Position numbers and translations under genes: made by a program. 64,000 nt of DNA, from NCBI GenBank assembly GCA_049687015.1, contig JBAVIP010000048.1, forward strand, positions 54,727 to 118,726, read 5' to 3'. Below are positions 60,901-64,000 of this stretch, one piece after another (position 1 is the stretch's first letter; every line of letters begins with the position of its first letter). The notes below the pieces were generated by a model. The model did not search any database. It saw nothing but the letters and a program-made list of their open reading frames with translations, and was not told the DNA's origin. This DNA is from Methylotenera_A sp049687015. Lineage in GTDB: Bacteria; Pseudomonadota; Gammaproteobacteria; Burkholderiales; Methylophilaceae.

Positions 60901-61820
60901 TCGCTCCAGCTAATATCGCCGGTGAATTGTTTGGCAACCAATGGAGTCGCTTGTTTATTCAACACAAGTGACAGATTGTTTAAAGCGGTATGTGTTTTGA
61001 TTTTTTCAATTTTTGCATCAGCAAAATCCAGCGAAATTTGTGCATCGCCAGTGCCGGATTGTATGTTCACCGGATAATCCAGCCAGGGGCGCCATACAGA
61101 TAAATCAGCCTGTTTGAGTTGTGCGGACAATTCGCCATGCCATGTGTTGAGTTTGCTGACGTCGCGCCCAACAAAATGTCCATTGGCCGCAATGGCTTGA
61201 TTGGTGCCTGTCGAGGGTAATGCAGACAATTCAAACTGGTGCCGGCCAAACAGGCTTCGCCAAGTCGGGTTGGAAAGCGTCAGGTTCAGTTGTTTAAGCG
61301 ATAGTGGCGGCGCTTGGCGAAAATCGTCCAGCCAAACTACCTGAGCATTTTTAATGCTCACTTCACGCTGGCTAAGCAGCCAGTTGGCAAACTCAGGTTT
61401 GCTTGGCCCGGATAAATCGATTCCGGCCAAATAAATGCTGCCGTCTGCTTTGCGGCGAATGGTAATTTCAGGCTGATTGATGACTAGATTGGATAGATGC
61501 GGATGCAGTAAAGGGATGCTTAACCACGAAATATTGGCTTCCGCGTTATTTAAATGGAATGCCGAACGGCTTTCTGCATCAAACAACTCAATATCTTTAA
61601 GTGAAAAATGTGGTGAAATGCCATCCCAGCCTGTTTCAATGTCACCAATGGTGATTTTCTGGCCTATCTTTTGGGAGGCATAAGCGGCGATATCGTCTTT
61701 ATACTGGTCGATATTGGGGAACACGACAAAACGCACTGCGAGTGCAGCCAGCATGAAGATGACCAGCAGCAACAAAAATAGATAGATTACCCAGCGAGAT
61801 AGTTTTTTCAGTGACGTCAT
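57948..61820 (-). CDS. yhdP: YhdP family AsmA-like lipid transport protein
   Basis: The 1290-residue protein has one N-terminal membrane segment (WVIYLFLLLLVIFMLAALAV) and a long periplasmic repeat of beta-strands. It has a DUF3971 region in the middle and the AsmA-like C-terminal part ending near LSLAALAGGPIAGAAAFVAQK. YhdP, TamB and YdbH bridge inner and outer membranes and carry phospholipids outward in E. coli, which gives the likely function. A low-complexity tail (VESEKEDAQKPSNVSPLHP) ends it. It is first in the yhdP-nitrilase-tldD group. Confidence 0.94.
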   Translation of the reverse strand: MTSLKKLSRWVIYLFLLLLVIFMLAALAVRFVVFPNIDQYKDDIAAYASQKIGQKITIGDIETGWDGISPHFSLKDIELFDAESRSAFHLNNAEANISWLSIPLLHPHLSNLVINQPEITIRRKADGSIYLAGIDLSGPSKPEFANWLLSQREVSIKNAQVVWLDDFRQAPPLSLKQLNLTLSNPTWRSLFGRHQFELSALPSTGTNQAIAANGHFVGRDVSKLNTWHGELSAQLKQADLSVWRPWLDYPVNIQSGTGDAQISLDFADAKIEKIKTHTALNNLSLVLNKQATPLVAKQFTGDISWSDFKNTKTISAENIKLSTNTGLNINNGRGYYSTSTKNGKPWVKSDVRLDQFNLATIKQLSPYVRLPENFAAKLNGFSPVGELQALILGYEGEANKPATYKINTTFKNLGLTAYQKIPGFSNLTGKIEANEDGGEITLQSQKATLDLKDILRWPIPADKLNGHISWKINGDKATITAKDVFISSPHITGTVNASYDMSGVKGGNFKKGFLDLNGKFGKGNAKFAPFYYPIMLGKPTLHWLDTSILEGRAEDVNLTVKGNLADFPYVNANNQLDKKLGLFRVTAKISDVLLEYGTGWPVIEGLGLDMLFEGKRMVLNANKGHIFGNRIIASKTEIAQLDADSPMLHVVSDVEGPVTDGVRFVNESPVKLVTQGFTDDLKTAGNGKLNLELKIPLQDLEAAKYKGVYKITNGTIYANADAGLPELSKLNGVLNFTENSLAAQNVSTEILGGPAQFSLRTGADKIIHVSANGRINDAGIKKLASNVLIGSMQGSADWTGDITIKQPLVDVNLRSNLAGIAIQLPPPFNKPANQEVAFSITKKQPSPSNDSINISYGNAVSAKILRTEQAGKLAFERGDIGVNIAAELPAQAGLSLHGKLDHIDADDWLALFNKPRSNAGTSPISINSANIAVQKLDIFGRRLNALKLTAQPSSTGLQMAIDSQEISGNAEWQSAGNGKVIARLKNLTIPNSGETASKPVVKKDIKKLAKGYPALDVIADNFQLGNKKLGTLELNAVESSDDWVIQKLKITNPDSTLSAEGNWHNWTRNPNTSLKFSLSVSNIGNTLKRFGQPDAVKGGEAAIAGQLQWSGSPHEFDTNSLNGNFKLDATKGQILKVQPGVGRLFGLLSLQSLPRRLSLDFRDLFSDGFAFDKISANAKIDNGIMRSDDFFMTGPAAETKIKGETNLKTETQRLKVKVTPHVSDSLSLAALAGGPIAGAAAFVAQKILKDPFNKIASSEYTITGTWDKPQEVESEKEDAQKPSNVSPLHP

Positions 61821-61969
61821 TTAGCTTGAGTTTTATTTTGGGGCTTTAACATTATTTTTAACATTAATAGTGGAGTTACATTGAAATTATTGTTTATTTT
61901 ACTTTAATTTATAGGAATAACTTGTTAATAAAACGTAAACATCTGGTTAGAAATCACGCTGGATTGCTT

Positions 61970-61975
61970 TAGAAT
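61970..61975 (+). promoter_or_regulatory. Possible -10 of the yheS promoter
   Basis: TAGAAT at 61970-61975 is the best -10 in the 218-base divergent region between yhdP and yheS. The -35 position (TTAGAA, 17 bases upstream) is a poor match. I saw nothing else in this gap. Confidence 0.35.
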
Positions 61976-62038
61976 AACGCCTTTTGGCAAATTTGGCTGA
62001 CGTTTGGCCCGAAAGTTCAAGTTTGGTTAAGGCGCACA

Positions 62039-63988
62039 TTGATTCAATTTAGAAATTTAACGCTAACACGCGGTGTAAAAGTGTTGCTGGAGGCGGCGTC
62101 TTTTCAGCTGCATCCAGGCCATAAAGTCGGCCTGATTGGCGCCAATGGTGCGGGCAAATCCAGTCTGTTTGCTTTATTGCGCGGTGAGTTGCAGCCTGAA
62201 AAAGGCGATCTGGAAATGCCGCCAAACTGGGTGATTGCGTATGTGGCGCAGGAAACGCCCGCACTGGATCAGCCGGCGCTTGAATTCACGCTGGATGGCG
62301 ATGCAGAGTTGCGTGAAGTTGAAGCTGCTTTAATCTCGGCAGAAGCGGCTTTATTGGGCGCTGAAAGCGTAAGTGAAGGCGAAAAAATTGCCGAACTGCA
62401 CCATCGCTTAAGTGATATTGAAGGCTACAGCGCCAAAGCGCGCGCGTCGGCCTTGTTGGATGGTTTAGGCTTTAGCCAAGCCGATTTGGCGCGGCCTGTC
62501 AGCGATTTCTCGGGTGGCTGGCGAGTGCGTTTAAATCTGGCGCGCGCATTGATGTGCCGCTCTGACTTGTTGCTATTGGATGAACCGACCAATCACTTAG
62601 ACTTGGATGCGGTCATTTGGCTGGAAGGCTGGCTACGCGATTATCGCGGTACTTTGCTACTGATTTCGCATGACCGAGATTTTTTGGACAACGTGATTGA
62701 TAACGTGCTGCACATCGAGCAGCAGCGCATTACATTGTACCGCGGCGGGTATACTGATTTTGAACGGCAGCGTGCAGAAAAGCTGGCGTTGCAGCAGGCC
62801 ATGTATGAGAAGCAGCAACGCAAGGTCGCGCATTTGCATAGCTACATCGACCGTTTCCGCGTGCAGGCCACCAAGGCGCGTCAGGCGCAAAGCCGCGTTA
62901 AGGCGCTTGAGCGTATGGAAATGATTTCAGCCGCGCATGTCGATTCGCAGTTTAACTTCGAGTTTCGCAAGCCTGTGAGCGCGCCAGATCCGCTGCTGGT
63001 GCTGGATGACGTGGATGCCGGTTACGTAGATAAAAAAATCTTAAATCAAATCAAGCTGACCATTCGCCCGGGTGAACGTATTGGCTTGCTCGGCAAAAAT
63101 GGCGCGGGTAAATCAACGCTGATAAAATTGTTGGCCGCAGAACTTAAGCCATTGGCCGGCAAGCGTGTGGAGGGCAAAGATTTAAAAATCGGCTATTTTG
63201 CCCAGCATCAATTGGAGCAGCTTCGCCCAAATGAATCACCATTGCAGCATATGCTGCGCCTAGAACTTGAATTGAAAGTCCCGGCTACCCGCGAGCAGGA
63301 GCATTTAAATTATCTCGGTGGTTTCGATTTTAAAGGTGACATGGCGCGCAGCCCCTGTGAAAATTTTTCCGGCGGCGAAAAATCCCGTTTGGCCTTGGCG
63401 CTGCTGATTTGGACGCGTCCGAACCTGCTTTTGCTGGATGAGCCCACAAACCATCTGGATTTGGAAATGCGTCACGCCTTAACGCTGGCCTTGCAGGATT
63501 ACGAGGGCGGTGTGATTCTGGTGTCGCATGATAGAGCCCTATTACGCGCCACTTGCGACCAGTTTGTGCTGGTAGCCAATGGCAAAGTGGAAGCGTTTGA
63601 TGGCGATTTAGAGGATTACAAACTGTGGCTAGCGTCGCAGAAATCAGAACAAAATGCTTCGCTAGAAGCCGTTCCTGTATTGGCTTCCAGAGCATCAGGT
63701 TTGAATGCGTATGCACAAAATAAAGCCGAGCGGCAAGCACGCATTGTGCTGCGCCGACCATTGCTGAAAGAAACCGAGCACATTGAGAAGCAGCTCGAAA
63801 AATGGCAGCAGGAAAAAGCTGCGTTGGATGCTCGCGCCGGTGAATCCAGCCTGTATGATGCTGAAAATAAAGGCGAGCTTCAAACCTTATTAAAGCGCCG
63901 GGCAGAGCTTGGCAGCCAAATGGATGAAGCTGAAATGCGCTGGCTGGAGCTACATGAACAGCTCGAAGCATATCCTGAAATTAATTAA
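62039..63988 (+). CDS. yheS: ABC-F family ATPase (YheS-like)
   Basis: ABC-F proteins act at the ribosomal E site to relieve stalls. The 649-residue protein has two ATPase domains. The first has Walker A GANGAGKSSL (about residues 34-43), SDFSGGWRVRLNLARAL and LLLLDEPTNHLDLDAVIWLE. The second has GKNGAGKSTL (about 352-361), NFSGGEKSRLALALL and LLLLDEPTNHLDLEMRHAL. Between them is the ABC-F linker (P-site tRNA interaction motif) with KQQRKVAHLHSYIDRFR. The C-terminal coiled coil (about 580-640) matches YheS or Uup rather than EttA. The start is TTG at 62039. No ATG is in frame nearby. Confidence 0.94.
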   Translation: MIQFRNLTLTRGVKVLLEAASFQLHPGHKVGLIGANGAGKSSLFALLRGELQPEKGDLEMPPNWVIAYVAQETPALDQPALEFTLDGDAELREVEAALISAEAALLGAESVSEGEKIAELHHRLSDIEGYSAKARASALLDGLGFSQADLARPVSDFSGGWRVRLNLARALMCRSDLLLLDEPTNHLDLDAVIWLEGWLRDYRGTLLLISHDRDFLDNVIDNVLHIEQQRITLYRGGYTDFERQRAEKLALQQAMYEKQQRKVAHLHSYIDRFRVQATKARQAQSRVKALERMEMISAAHVDSQFNFEFRKPVSAPDPLLVLDDVDAGYVDKKILNQIKLTIRPGERIGLLGKNGAGKSTLIKLLAAELKPLAGKRVEGKDLKIGYFAQHQLEQLRPNESPLQHMLRLELELKVPATREQEHLNYLGGFDFKGDMARSPCENFSGGEKSRLALALLIWTRPNLLLLDEPTNHLDLEMRHALTLALQDYEGGVILVSHDRALLRATCDQFVLVANGKVEAFDGDLEDYKLWLASQKSEQNASLEAVPVLASRASGLNAYAQNKAERQARIVLRRPLLKETEHIEKQLEKWQQEKAALDARAGESSLYDAENKGELQTLLKRRAELGSQMDEAEMRWLELHEQLEAYPEIN

Positions 63989-64000
63989 CTAATAGAGAAC

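Noticed and set aside
1..64000. tRNA or rRNA genes
   Set aside because: I read the intergenic regions on both strands and saw no cloverleaf or rRNA core sequence. A covariance-model scan would be needed to be certain.

Overview
The window looks like a chromosomal segment of a betaproteobacterium, most likely a Methylophilaceae (Methylotenera-like) methylotroph. This rests on the tyrA-aroA-cmk-rpsA-ihfB gene order, the C-terminal signature of ribosomal protein S1, the arginine-rhamnosylation pair earP-efp, the yhdP/nitrilase/tldD group, and moderate GC content. The genus is an inference. No rRNA, tRNA, CRISPR array, transposase, integrase or phage gene was found, and no gene-free stretch exceeds 300 bases.

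Layout. 1-4.8 kb (minus strand): end of ihfB, rpsA, cmk, aroA, tyrA. 4.8-7.2 kb (minus): an orphan membrane-anchored protein, bpt, aat and a small metal-binding HMA protein. 7.3-12.6 kb: a small unknown protein, ygiQ, a TraB/GumN protein, lipocalin blc, an Excalibur protein and an RsuA-type pseudouridine synthase whose S4 domain is cut by an in-frame stop. 12.8-15.8 kb: aqpZ, a TrmH/SpoU methyltransferase, a type IV pilin-like protein and hslO. 15.8-17.8 kb: a Fur-box-preceded iron uptake operon (cupredoxin, FTR1 permease, beta-barrel-like protein). 17.8-19.8 kb: gluQ, a DUF3301 protein and an unknown protein. 19.8-21.3 kb: amt behind a sigma-54 promoter and an NtrC site. 21.3-24.8 kb: ispD-ispF, an MsbA-like ABC exporter and a DUF1348 protein. 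24.8-27.2 kb (minus): an unknown protein, a relic of an smr gene, a BFD-type ferredoxin, smr and trxB. 27.4-33.0 kb: ftsK-lolA-rarA-serS. 33.1-45.4 kb: mltF, rpiA, mfd, yqaA and an AddAB-like helicase/nuclease pair. 45.5-52.8 kb: a small membrane protein, greB, then a copper/silver efflux operon (CopL/DUF2946-like peptide, cusC, a cusB-cusF fusion, cusA). 52.9-55.4 kb: a DUF3147 protein, a palindromic mobile-element-like repeat, earP, efp and a DUF2934 protein. 55.5-64 kb: tldD, nitrilase, yhdP (minus) and ABC-F yheS (plus).

Most of the window is housekeeping. Sets of genes that work together: Aat and Bpt (N-end rule tagging), EarP and EF-P (polyproline translation), FtsK/LolA/RarA/SerS (a conserved neighbourhood), AddA/AddB-like (double-strand break repair), the Fur-controlled FTR1 operon, and CusCBA-F.

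I did not find a clearly new multi-gene system. The observations most worth a second look are smaller. (1) S1 has lost its sixth S1 domain but kept the terminal motif. (2) A 27-bp tandem triplication lies in the conserved core of bpt. (3) A displaced smr 3' end sits beyond a ferredoxin gene, like a minimal inserted cassette. (4) A nonsense codon interrupts the S4 domain of rsuA. (5) A 118-bp inverted-repeat element carries the earP start codon. (6) The ispD start codon lies inside the amt terminator hairpin. (7) The AddB-like protein lacks a Walker A motif and most of its Fe-S cysteines.
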